A stretch of DNA of 64,000 nt, taken from Narthecium ossifragum. Taxonomy: Eukaryota; Streptophyta; Magnoliopsida; Dioscoreales; Nartheciaceae. The translations under genes were made by a program, and so were the position numbers. This document shows, piece by piece, positions 48,683 through 59,225 of the stretch (its first letter is position 1; each line of letters begins with the position of its first letter). The notes beneath the pieces were generated by a model. That model was not told where the DNA came from, made no database searches, and worked only from the letters and a program-made list of their open reading frames with translations. The stretch covers positions 9,870,010-9,934,009 of the forward strand of contig OY986972.1 in NCBI GenBank assembly GCA_963920575.1, written 5' to 3'.

Positions 48683-50012
48683 CTCGGGAGCACCAAGATG
48701 TATCAGGACCTGCGGCGACAGTTCTGATGGTGCGGGATGAAGAGGGTAGTGACGGAGTTCGTATTGCGCTACCTTATCTGTCAGAAAGTCAAGGCAGAGT
48801 ACCAGTGAACTCTAGGGTTACTTCAGCACCTTACACTTGCTGAGTGAAAGTGGGAGCACACAACGATGGACTTCGTGACCGGGCTACCGAAATCTTATAG
48901 GGGGAGTGACGTGCTTTGGGTCATTGTTGATCAATTGACCAAGTCGGCGCACTTCCTGCCTATGCGGACTACAGACTTGACAGACAGATTGGGTAGTTTG
49001 TACGTTAGAGAGGTGGTCAGACTACACAGGGTTCCAGTGTCCATAGTGTCAGACCGTAACCCCAGGTTCACCAGCAGGTTCTGGAGAGGCTTTTAGGAGG
49101 CAGTTGGCACACTCCTAACCTTTTGTACGGCTTTTCATCCGCAGACAGACGGGCAGTTAGAGCGGACGATCCAAATCTTAGAGGACATGCTGCGAGCATG
49201 TATCCTCGATGCAGGAGGCAGCTGGGAGGAGCACGCTCCCTTGGTGGAGTTCGCCTACAACAACAGCTACCAGTCTAGTCTTGGAGTAGCACCTTTCGAG
49301 GCGTTGTACGGTAGGTCGTGTCGTTCCCCAGTGGGCTGGGCAGAGGTTGGAGAGGCGTCACTCAGCGGTCCAAACATCGTCAGGAGGTCATTAGAGAGAC
49401 TAGGGCAGATCAGGCAGAGACTTCTGACGGCTCAGAGCCGGCAGAAGAGTTATGCAGATCAAAGGAGACGACCGCTTGAGTTCGCAATCGGCGACAGAGT
49501 GTTCCTGCGAGCACCGCCGTACAAAGGGTCAATCTGGTTTGGTAGCCGTGGGCAAGTTGGCATCGAGGTTCATCGGCTCGTTCGAGATCCCACAAAGGAT
49601 TGACGAGGTAGCCTACTGCTTGGACCTTCCACAGAACATGTCAGCTATGCACCCGATGTTCCACATGTTGATGCTGAGGAAGTATCACCCATACCTGTCT
49701 CATGTCATCAAGGTGGATGACATCGAGCTTGAGGCAGACACGACGTTCGTCAAGCAGCCAGTTCCGGTACTTGACCGGAGGGATCAGGTCTTGCGAGGCA
49801 AGAGGATTCCCTTGGTCAAGGTACTATGGAGGGACAGAGGCGTCAAGGACATGACTTGGGAGCACGAGGCACGCATGCGGGAGGACTATCCGCACTTGTA
49901 TCCTTCTCAGATAGCTTTTGTCATGTCTCCTCGTGTAGCTGTTTTTCTGTTTCCGAGCCCTACCTTTATCGAATCTCAGGACGAGATTTCCTTTAAGGGT
50001 ATTAAGATGTGA
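48683..50012 (+). pseudogene. Element C integrase (decayed)
   Basis: After K2 the integrase continues: stops at TGA codons near 48727, 48807 and 48842, a TAG at 49096, and one frameshift near 49550. Asp in MDFVTGLP (48866), Asp in IVSDRNPRF (49042) and Glu in GQLERTIQ are still readable. The later frame (49452-50012) contains the GPY/F-like region, HPMFHMLMLRKYHP and chromo-like VKVLWRDRGVKDMTWEHE. Several stops sit at expected Trp or Arg codons, consistent with C-to-T or G-to-A decay. The final TGA overlaps the LTR start. Confidence 0.9.
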
Positions 50013-52532
50013 GGACATGTCCCTCTACTCTTGGGTCGACCACCTGGGTCAGCCTCATGGCTCGTTTGCTTGTTTCGCATCGAGCGCGCGATCCGGTGGA
50101 TCGCATTGTTTTTGTGGGCCACAAGGGCAATTTGGAAAATTGTGCATTGTCGGTTTGTTTCACACATGTGTAGTGTACACACAACACTATGTTTGATTTA
50201 TGTGCTTGTTAGAACCTTAGGCGGGGCTCGGGATCGAAAGATTCGAGTTCAAGCGTGACAGCTCATCATTTGCATAGCTACCACGCCTCAGATGATCGAT
50301 CGTCCATCGATCGGGCTCGATGTTGGCACCGCCTGTGACGTGTCTGGATAAGGACACCGAATCGACGTTGGATGATCGACGATCGATCGGTGAGGTGAAC
50401 GATGGATCGCCCTGTGGGGCGATCGATCGGTCGAGAGCTTAGAACCCGCGGACCACCTCTGTTTCTTTTATTTTTCTTCCCTCTTCTTCTCTCTTCTGAT
50501 CTAGGGTTTGGGATTGTTGCAATCGTTTGGGGAACTTGCCAGGAGCTAGAGGAAGAGATCTACACCCTCCCTGGACGGTTTGATTGAGAATCAAACGTGG
50601 ATTTGTGTAGTTTAGTAGGTTTCTTCTTTAAACCATAGATTAGGTGTTCTTCGTGTTTTTATTTGTTTTTTCTTCAATTAAAGTATGCTAGCTGATGCTT
50701 GGTAGGTTAATTATCACTTGATTAAAGTTTGGAAGGATTTGGTTTTGATTTGATATGGATTTAAGCAATTATTCTCTATGCTATTTTCGGATTTTCTGGT
50801 TTAATTAGAACAGTGGTGTTCTATCGTGATGTCCGAGCTATACGTGCATGATCTGAGTTACTGTTTTGAATGGAACTTGTAGAACTTTGTGTTAGCCTTC
50901 ATTCCCAACCAGTTTCATGATTTTTTGACTTACGTAGATTTTCTAGTGAATGAAATGGGTTGTCTGTGTTGAAACAGGGCATACATCTTAATTAGTGTAA
51001 TTAAATGGTTTTTCCTTGTTAAATGGATCTGATTTTTTGATGGGATGGTCTTAGTGATATTTAGGTGTGATCTGCAAAGTTTGGTTTTAATCCAAGTTAT
51101 TTTCAACGGGATTTTATTGGGTTTATCTGATCGATCCGATTTTTGGGTATGTGATTCGGGGTATGCTGTTTAGTGGGCATATCAAGTTTCATATCGATCG
51201 AACGGCTAGAATCAAAGATAGGATTTTTCAAGGTTTGTTGTGGAATTTGTTTGATTTCAATAAATTGATTATCTTAATCTTATCTTATATATAATGTTAT
51301 TTTATCTGTTTAAGTCCGTGAGTGGTTTGTGGTTGAACCAGGGGACTGTGTGACTCCCCTGAGAAGTGTAGAATAAACGAGCCTTAAGTTTGCCCTGAGC
51401 TTTGAGTATAATATTATTATTTTGCTGTTTGGCTAGTTAGCTCAGGCTGCTTCCCGTTGCTTGTTTCCTTTGTGAACTGGCTGGCTGTTGGTGGTGTTAT
51501 CGCTGCAGCAGTTCCCTGACCTTACTTATCTGTTCACCACTCGGGCCGATAGCGTACCGGGCCCAGACCTTGTTTATTATATCATAACATGTATTGCATG
51601 CTTACCTGCTTACCTATGTGTGTTCATAGCATACATTGTTGATTGTGCATTAGATGCATAAGGATAGGGCGTAGGCGATGGGCTGATTGCCGATCTGAGG
51701 CTTTTGGATAACTCGGATCAAGCTCTAGGACCGTGGCGGGTAGCATGGTTCAGGATCGGATGGTAGTATTCAGTCGATATCGATGATAGGCTTAGATGAC
51801 TTAAATACATGTTGATTGAGGTTTAGAGGTCGTGTCGGCCTCGAGCGGGGTTCTGAGGTGTAACCGGTGTCCAGCGTTTCACGACTCTTGAGTAGAGGGT
51901 ATGCGTACTCAGCGGTGTCATTTCCGGTCAGCAGTGTTGGGTTCCTACTTGTAAGTCAGCAGTGTTGGTTTCCTGCTACTGAGTGTGACCCGGTATGTGA
52001 CCAGTTCTTCTGAAAGACCATGACTGAGGCCCTCAGGGACACGCGGTGGGGTTTTGGGGCCCCTGTGTACACCCAGATTTTGCTTGAGGGTGACACTGTT
52101 GTGTTCCCTCCTTCTTTGTGTGAGTCGTAGTGTAGTTTTCCTGCTGAGTTTAGTTGCTCACTCTTACCCGGGCTATATTTTACAGGTGCGGGCTGTCGCT
52201 CCTCTTCGGTGGCCCCTACCGGGCAGGTGTTTGGTCGAGCGGCGGCTTTTGGCGGTGCTTGAAGAATGGTGATTGTCGTCTACCTTTTTGTTATAATTAG
52301 TCTCTTACGGGAGTATGATGTATATGACTATTGTACCATTTTGAGGATTTTGAATTATTATATTATGTATGTCGAAGTTGGTTAATTAACTGCTTAAGTC
52401 AGTGTACTTGTGGATTGTTTAGGGAGACTAGTAGATTAGAGGGAACCCTCACCAAAACTCTTTTCCACACTTAGTTAGGTTTCGGTTCGCGTCGTCCGGC
52501 CCGATTGGGCCTTCACGGGTCGGGCCACGACA
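50008..52532 (+). mobile_element. Element C 3' LTR
   Basis: TGTGAGGACATGTCC to GGGTCGGGCCACGACA, 2525 bp, followed by TGGTC (52533-52537). Its palindromes include GATGATCGATCGTCC and GGGCGATCGATCGGTC at 50291-50430. Similar to the 5' LTR throughout, with a 282-bp net length difference. Confidence 0.88.
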
Positions 52533-52537
52533 TGGTC

Positions 52538-53595
52538 GCCTACGAGGGGGTTGCTGTGGTTTTGGTGGCTGCATGGAAGGAGGAAGCTTCGAGAGCTGTC
52601 AGAGATGTGACGGGATCGCCGGAGATGCTATGGGATCGGCGGATGAGCGGGGCGGCCGGAGGAGAGAGGAGATCGCTGGGAAGGGGTTGTCTCGCCAGAG
52701 GAGAGGAGAGAGGAGAGAGAAAAGGCTGAATAAAAAAAGAAAAATAAAATTAGGATAATATTGTCTTTTTGAGGTGATTTGGGTTTTTTTATTTTCGAAA
52801 AATAAGTGGGGTTTTGGATAAGAGGAGGGCTAGATTTAGGGTATGACCTGTTACCCAAAAAGGAAAAAAAAATATCAGTGACGTCACAGAGGTTTCAAGT
52901 CTTCATCGTTACACCATCACGCAGGTGGTTAATAAATTTAATCATTTCATATTCCAAATGTCTTTTTCGATGGAAAACATCAACAAATTTGAGCAAATTT
53001 CAAAATCCAATGTATAATCGACAGTTCCAACTAGCCACGTGGCCGGCTTTTGGAGGGGCCCAACTCTTCCCACCAGTCATGTGGCCGGTTTTTGGTGAGG
53101 CTCTCCGATACGGTATTTGAGGTGTTTTGTGGGCCCTTTATAACACGTGGCACGTCCCCACTGCATGTGATTACTCAAACTGAATATTCTTTTGAGTATA
53201 TACAGTCTTTGCGATCTTACAAATTATTATGCACACATTGAGGAGGTTTTATATATACAAAAACCCCAACTTTAAGTAAAAAACTTTTATTTGGTTCAAA
53301 AATGAAACATACAAGTCATGCTACATAAATAATCTAGGCACGTAGAAGAGATCCACCATAATTCTTTTCACAAACCGCTGGAGCTCGAATAACTCAAACA
53401 CCAGTCTAAATTATATTCGTAATTTTTTTTTTCAAAAAATACTGCCACACTGACAACCCATCCAAAGAAAAAACAAAAAAATAATCTCAGATAAAACTCT
53501 CCGAAAATAATCTACCAATATCGACAACAATTTAAACGAAATCAAAATAAACGAATAGTAGCAACAACCCAATTCTTCAAACTCAAAGCTCAAGC
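52538..53595. other. Host sequence right of element C
   Basis: 52538-52740 is GC/purine-rich with low-complexity open frames and continues the block at 13888-13952. From 52745 it is AT-rich. A CCAACT/CCACGTGGCCGG...CATGTGGCCGG pair lies at 53030-53095. 53280-53595 is AT-rich and likely the 3' flank and UTR of the arabinogalactan-peptide gene. No other gene seen. Confidence 0.4.
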
Positions 53596-53784
53596 TCAGC
53601 AGAAGAGGAAGCCGAAGACGAGGGCGGTTAGCGGGGCCAGGGCAGCGGCCGGGCCGGAGACGGCGGCGCCGGAGGTGGGCATGGGGCTCGGCGCGGGGGC
53701 CTCCGCCGCCTGCGCCACCGACGAGGCCACCATGACGGCCATGGCGGCCACGGCGAACAGCCTCATTCTCATGGCTGCCTCCAT
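53596..53784 (-). CDS. Arabinogalactan peptide precursor (AG-peptide)
   Basis: 62 residues, single exon. Residues 1-26 form a signal peptide (Met/Arg start, Ala/Val-rich core, cleavage expected after VAQA). The mature part starts AEAPAPSPMPTSG, with Pro at 30, 32, 34 and 36 alternating with Ala, Ser or Met: the motif for hydroxyproline O-arabinogalactan addition. Small residues at 38-44 followed by a hydrophobic tail ending LTALVFGFLFC indicate a GPI-anchor signal. This architecture and length are those of plant AG-peptides, cell-surface proteoglycans. An in-frame upstream ATG at 53892 would add 36 residues, but it overlaps the TATA box and hides the signal peptide, so I start at 53784. The neighbours are transposons; this is the only intact gene in the window. 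Confidence 0.88.
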   Translation of the reverse strand: MEAAMRMRLFAVAAMAVMVASSVAQAAEAPAPSPMPTSGAAVSGPAAALAPLTALVFGFLFC

Positions 53785-53799
53785 TTTAGCTACTATAAG

Positions 53800-53833
53800 C
53801 AAGTTCCAATCTATGAAGAGAGATTGGAACTTG
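53800..53833 (-). promoter_or_regulatory. Perfect 13-bp hairpin in the AG-peptide 5' leader
   Basis: CAAGTTCCAATCT (53800-53812) and AGATTGGAACTTG (53821-53833) are exact complements around an 8-base loop. In the minus-strand transcript it would end 15 nucleotides upstream of the start codon. Confidence 0.65.
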
Positions 53834-53887
53834 GAAGAGTGAGAGAGAGAGATTAAGATTGGGGAGAGGGGAGAGGGGAGGGAGGAG

Positions 53888-53897
53888 TTCATATAGA
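53888..53897 (-). promoter_or_regulatory. TATA box of the AG-peptide gene
   Basis: On the minus strand TCTATATGAA, about 105 nt upstream of the ATG, followed by a CT-rich stretch (53835-53885, Y-patch-like). This predicts a leader of roughly 75 nt that includes the hairpin at 53800-53833. Confidence 0.6.
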
Positions 53898-54471
53898 GAG
53901 GAGAAAATAATAGGAAATTGGGTTGGGAAAAAAATGAGGAAAAAAAGGGTGGTGGTTATGATTTTGAGAAGAGTGCTGGGTGGGCACATGGGATGTTTGT
54001 TTTGACAGGGTGTGAGCTGCAACTTTCGGTGCCGCAACAGCCTGGAGCCTATCATTCGCTTTTGCTTGCTTTTCCAAACCTTTCTTGTTGTTCTCATTAT
54101 CCCCCACTGTTATACTTATTAATTAAATAATAGAAGAGATTTCTGAAGAAAAACCAAAAAGAAATTTTTGCATGCATTCACTTTACTTTCCAATTTACAA
54201 TTTATGACCGGCCATTTTCAATTTTGGTTACACGATAACCTTTCTTGTTGTTCTCATGAGTAACCAGGTGCGCGGCCACCGTAACCACCACCCCATTACT
54301 CTCCTTTTACTCTCCTAATCATTTGATAATCACTCGATAATAAATTAAATAAAGAGATTGATTCATTGAATTAAATAAGAGGTTTTATCCAAGTAAGATG
54401 ATGATAAGATTTGATCTGCCACGTGTGCGTAGATAATATGACTCATAACTCATCTTACTTTATATAGTAGA
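53898..54471. other. AG-peptide upstream region
   Basis: AT-rich with no supported gene. The 21-mer AACCTTTCTTGTTGTTCTCAT occurs exactly twice, at 54077-54097 and 54237-54257. A minus-strand frame at 53889-54107 overlaps one copy and is not supported. Confidence 0.4.
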
Positions 54472-54492
54472 CTAGTGGTGGCCCCTGCCACC
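54472..54492 (-). mobile_element. Helitron-like 3' terminus (candidate)
   Basis: On the minus strand a perfect hairpin GGTGGC-AGGG-GCCACC is followed by A, CTAG and then T, matching the Helitron pattern of a terminal hairpin, CTRR and a 3' T target base. The spacing of one base is shorter than usual. No matching 5' end was found, so this may be a truncated end. Confidence 0.35.
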
Positions 54493-55700
54493 TAGCAGGG
54501 CAACCACCAACTCCACCCCAATAACCACCCACTAACACTAACTTCCCTTATAACTCCCCCCACTAACTCTCCCTTCATCTCCATTACCCCCTCCCTCACT
54601 AACCCCCATTCCACGTAGGCTCCACCTAGGACTCCACGTAGGCTCCACCTAGGACATTCTCCCGCTACGTAAAAGCCACGTAGGACAATATGATGGTTAA
54701 CTTATAACCATCCTGTCATATAAGGATGATAACTTGATGCACAAATGGCCAGTTAAATGGAAGAATCTTTTATATTTTAAATCCGATTGATTATCAATTT
54801 AGCACTTTAGGGACATTTTGGTTTTCAATTGTAATTTCGACCAAATCTCAATATTTGAGACGATTGTGCCTTCATAAATGCCCCGTGTCATCCTGTCTCT
54901 CACACATGGTTGACAACGCATTTAATGCGACTCAGTGATTCTCTCTCTCCCTCTCTCTCCTAACCCTCACCTTCCTCTCTAAAACCCTAAACCCTCACTT
55001 GCAGCCTCATCACCACCCCAAATCCGGCAACACCACCATCTCATCCTGCGACGAACCCCGCTTAAACACCGCCCCAACCTCCATTAAACTCAGCCACATC
55101 TCAACCCGAGCCCAGAACCACCACCTCCATCGCCAACGATGCGCTCATCCATCGTCATCGGTTCCACCCTCATCCAACCTTATCGGAAAACCAACCCACC
55201 TCCGAGCACCCAAACTACCTCAACTTCCTCCATTCACAGCAACCTCGCCATCCAGCACCGCTGTTCACCCAACCTTCCTTCCCCGAACCCCTGGCTACCT
55301 ATAAACCCCGTTGCAGCTGCTTCCTTGGAACCCTGACGCCGATAAGCCTCCAAACTCGCCGCCCTGTTCCTCCCCCTCCGCAACCCGGTGTCGCCACCTC
55401 CTTAATCCATCTCATCCTCCCCTCTAAGCCTCCACAAACCCCAGATCCGAGTACCCCATAAACCCCAACCTCTTCTTCAAGGTTTTCTAGTGATCTCTGG
55501 TTACCAACGTGGCAACGCCGCCCCGTCGTCTTGGTTTGTCTTCTCCAGCGAGCAGGAATCTTGTGTTTTAAGTAACCCTTTCTTATAAATAAGAAATCTT
55601 GTGTTTTGAGTAAGGAATCATGTTTATAAGAATAAATGCTTACTTATAACTCGAAAAATCATATTTTTAACTCAAACTCATTTCACACTTATATAATTAA
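54493..55700. other. Intergenic: short repeats, telobox, C-rich leader-like block
   Basis: CCACGTAGGCTCCACCTAGGA is repeated nearly in tandem at 54612-54655, with a third partial copy near 54689. A CT-rich tract leads to AAACCCTAAACCCTCA (telobox-like) near 54980-54996, then a C-rich low-complexity stretch (55000-55500) with a frame of Pro/Ser/His composition (54999-55304). This looks like the leader of a plant gene, but no protein family is recognised. Confidence 0.35.
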
Positions 55701-58030
55701 CTAGCGAATACTCGTGCCTACGACACGGATATTTAGATTTTTTTTTAAAAAAATTTGGACAAAACTTCCCCTGTACCAAGGGCTAAATGAAACACCTGTG
55801 CAACATTCATCAAATACAAAAATTAAAAAGGACAAACATCGTCTCCGGGGCAAACATTGTACCCACAAAACACACAAATCAACATTATCCAACACAAATC
55901 ACAATAATCCAACTATATGCATGTCCAACTCCAAAAGCAAGGGAAATGCATAATAATCTGCCTACGACATAGATTTCTTTTAGAAAATTTTAGTAAAACC
56001 TACCCTGTACCGAGAGTTAAATGAGACAATTTTACAACATTCTTCAAATACAAAAATTAAAAGAGATGAACATTGTCCTCAGAGCAAATCTTATCCCCAC
56101 ATATCACAACTTCTACAACATTCCTCAAATACAAAAATCAAAAACAACTACAACAACTCCCTAAACCAGCACTTGGAATAAGATTCAATGCATACAAATG
56201 CAAAACAATTATCGAGTACAAATGGTTTTTGTAGCATTTAACATATCAAACATGGCTACACGCTATATTTTCTCCATAAACCGCTGTTATGTTTACTATA
56301 GAAAGAATAAAAAAGAGAGAAAGTGCAGGCTTTGAAAGCCTTGAAACAATATCAAATAAAAAAAGCTGGTGAATAGTCCATCCCATTCAGTGTATTGCCT
56401 TGAAACACAGAAATTGTATCCAATTTTAAGATAAACAAAAAATTACTCGAGAAGGACAGCAAACTGATCATGATTTGAACTAAGATCAGGCAACACATAA
56501 ATGCCAAAATTAAACACAGAATTCAGAAAACTGCCAAATGCTAGAGATAAGAAAAGCAAAAAGAAAAAAAGACATAAATGCAAGCTTACTCTTTGGCCAA
56601 GCAACGCATATCATAAAATAATTGATGTGCACATGCAATCAAAATCAACACTCCTTTAGCCTTGTGATTTCAGAATCCAAATCAACTTCACCAAACTTAT
56701 TCAACTTTTCCACCACTCTATCAACACTATTTCTAGCGATGCAAATTCCTTTCTCAACTATGCATTCATAAGTTCATCCATGCAATCATAAGCAATTAGC
56801 CTAAAGTTTTAGACAGAATCATGCATGCAATAACACACTAACTGCCTGAAATGCACAATGCACATTTCAATGTAAGATACTAAGATAAGAAATCATGCTC
56901 ATTTAAATCAAGTCGAAACAAAAAACCAATGCTAGTTATATCAAAGGTGGTGCAATTTTTTGTTTCGCCAGATGCAAGAGAAGCAAACATGAATCTTTGT
57001 AAGTAAAGGAAAGTCGTTTTCAATCTGATCTTGTTGGTTTTGCCTTTGATCGTCAATTATGCAGCAGTTGAAAAAATTACTAATACTCTTCTTTGTTGAA
57101 TTAAAATGCCACTGGCATACATGGATCTCATATCCTTCAATGAAAATTCTGGCGGACCAATATCAAACATGGGATATGCAATACTATGAACACACAGACA
57201 GCACAAATTGAAGAGTTAAGCTTGACTGCGAACCCATGGGCGTCAAAATCATTGGAATACAAATTTTTATAATATCCAAATCGATTCAAATTCTGAATAT
57301 ACAACATAAAAGCCATTCACATGGTCTAATTTAAAGGCCTAATAATTAAGCAGATGAAATAATTCGCTGGTGCTTCCTTGCAGACAGAGGGTATTAGTTG
57401 ACCTCTTCTATGGTAGCCACCGTTCTTCTAGCTTTGATTAAGCTCCAATTCATTCAAAACCAAAAAAAGACCTTATATTGAAAAAGCAAAGAAGAAGATT
57501 GTGCATGATATCTATCTTGGATTTGTAGTAATGGAATATTGCAATATAAACTGATAAGGACTTATTTACATCTCTAAAAGAAAGAAATTAAAGGGAGAGA
57601 AGGGAAGACCCAGTAGCACAAATTAAACCTGGAAATCATGGTACAAAATTAGAAAGAAAAGCCAGAAATGAGAAGTGGGAACCAAATCAATGCAAAGTCA
57701 GATGTCAAGAACTCACATATAAGAAACATACCTAATCACACAATTAATGTTTACCGGAAGTCTGCCCTCTGCCAACCATGCAAAACAGCAACCAAAAAAT
57801 GATCCTACAAAGCCAAAATTCCAGTCAAGGAAAAATAAAACAAAGAGCACAATGAATGACTTCTTGATAGTCTAATAATTAGCAAAAAAAACCAATGCGC
57901 TAAATTTCTTAACATCTATATCTAGTTTCCACCAAATAAATGGGGACTAAATATAAGGCTACAAAACATCTAAAAGTGACTCTTCTAATCAATCATAAAT
58001 GAACATGAGCAATTTCGAAACATGATCATC

Positions 58031-58084
58031 GTTTGGGCTTCCTACGTATTGATCTCGATCCTCAGTTAGGTAGGAAGCCCGAAC
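58031..58084. repeat. Inverted repeat with long perfect stem
   Basis: GGGCTTCCTAC (58035-58045) pairs perfectly with GTAGGAAGCCC (58070-58080) around a 24-base loop. GTTT and GAAC outside extend the stem to 15 pairs if one G-U is allowed. It lies inside the Helitron candidate. Confidence 0.7.
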
Positions 58085-58897
58085 AGTAATATAGCTTTCA
58101 ATGTGCAACATGAGTTCCACCATGTATTTGCGAATGCAGCTAAAACTTTTTATTAGAAATTCCATTGTCTTAGAAATATAGGAGTGAAATGCAGCAAAAT
58201 ATTCGATGAACGTAAAATTGATGAATAAAAGTACCGAGTTATGAACATAAACTTCATATATGAGTTGCACCAAGTACTTCTTGATGTACAAATCCTACAC
58301 CAAGTCTTCTCAAGTATTTGATGAACATAAAATTGCTTACCAAGAACATCTCATCCCTGTGAAACTAAACAAACATGCCCACAAATGGAAAAGAAAGAAA
58401 AGCCCAGTAGGCTACGAATAGAATCAATCACCTAGAGTGATTTGATCCTTTTTCCTCTTGACTGCAACACCAATCACCATCTATCAATTCCTTCAGATTG
58501 CAAAGTTTCATCTGTGTAACTCAACAATAAAAGCTACTCAATGCAGCTTATTAGCATAAAAGCTAATTAGCGCTATTCGAGCAATTCAACAGTTACTTTA
58601 GGGTGGATTAAAAGCAACACATCTTAACAAAATAAGAACGGTAGTGTATTCTTAAGGAGAAAAGCTTATCATCCTGTAACATCACATACATAGGACTATT
58701 CAAATTAATGGAGGTGGCTTAGAATGGCATGACTGCAGAATGGCATCTGACCTCCAAAGCCAGCATATTAGCAAGCATAAAAGAACAGCAAAACATAGGC
58801 ATCTTGCTCTCAAGAAAGAAGATTTTGATGACTTGCATATCTTAGAAGAATATTAATTGCAATTTAAGCAGAATCTTCCTTAAAAGAACCAAACATG

Positions 58898-59097
58898 NNN
58901 NNNNNNNNNNNNNNNNNNNNNNNNNNNNNNNNNNNNNNNNNNNNNNNNNNNNNNNNNNNNNNNNNNNNNNNNNNNNNNNNNNNNNNNNNNNNNNNNNNNN
59001 NNNNNNNNNNNNNNNNNNNNNNNNNNNNNNNNNNNNNNNNNNNNNNNNNNNNNNNNNNNNNNNNNNNNNNNNNNNNNNNNNNNNNNNNNNNNNNNNN
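58898..59097. other. Assembly gap (200 N)
   Basis: Exactly 200 undetermined bases, a conventional placeholder length, so the true size is unknown. Frames reading through it are meaningless. Confidence 0.99.
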
Positions 59098-59225
59098 GGA
59101 ATTTCGAGGGGATGAAATTTTGAGGTGGAATCTGGACCGTTGGATGTGTTTGTAGGCAAATCCTGATCACTCTTTATATTTTATAGGGGGGACATTTCAA
59201 AAACCGTCCTTCCTTATATAATAGA

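Larger units (their letters stand above)
13953..52532 (+). mobile_element. Element C: full-span Ty3 chromovirus-like element, 38.6 kb with nested insertions
   Basis: The 5' LTR starts TGTGAGGAGCTG at 13953 and the 3' LTR ends CACGACA at 52532. The flanking 5 bp are identical, TGGTC (13948-13952 and 52533-52537). The two LTRs are of the same subfamily (shared CTCGTTTGCTTGTTTC block at about 14008 and 50059). Between them, in correct order on the plus strand, lie PBS, gag, protease, RT, RNase H and integrase with a chromodomain-like tail, all decayed. Everything else in the interval inserted later. Confidence 0.85.
55701..59225 (-). mobile_element. Helitron candidate, 3.5 kb (non-autonomous)
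   Basis: On the minus strand it starts A|TCTATTATATAAGG (59225) and ends with GTGTCGTAGGCACG, then AGTATTCGCTAG|T (55701). This fits Helitron ends: 5' TC, 3' short stem then CTAG, insertion between A and T without duplication. The CGTG/CACG stem is weak. Two similar blocks (55715-55800 and 55965-56050) near the 3' end are imperfect repeats. No Rep/helicase frame is visible, so it is non-autonomous; it may carry captured intron-containing gene pieces. A 200-bp gap lies near the 5' end. Confidence 0.55.

Noticed and set aside
53889..54107. 72-codon minus-strand frame upstream of the AG-peptide gene
   Set aside because: Overlaps the TATA region and contains the 21-bp repeat; no domain and no reason to expect translation.
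58842..59170. Open frames spanning the N run
   Set aside because: They are artefacts of reading undetermined bases.
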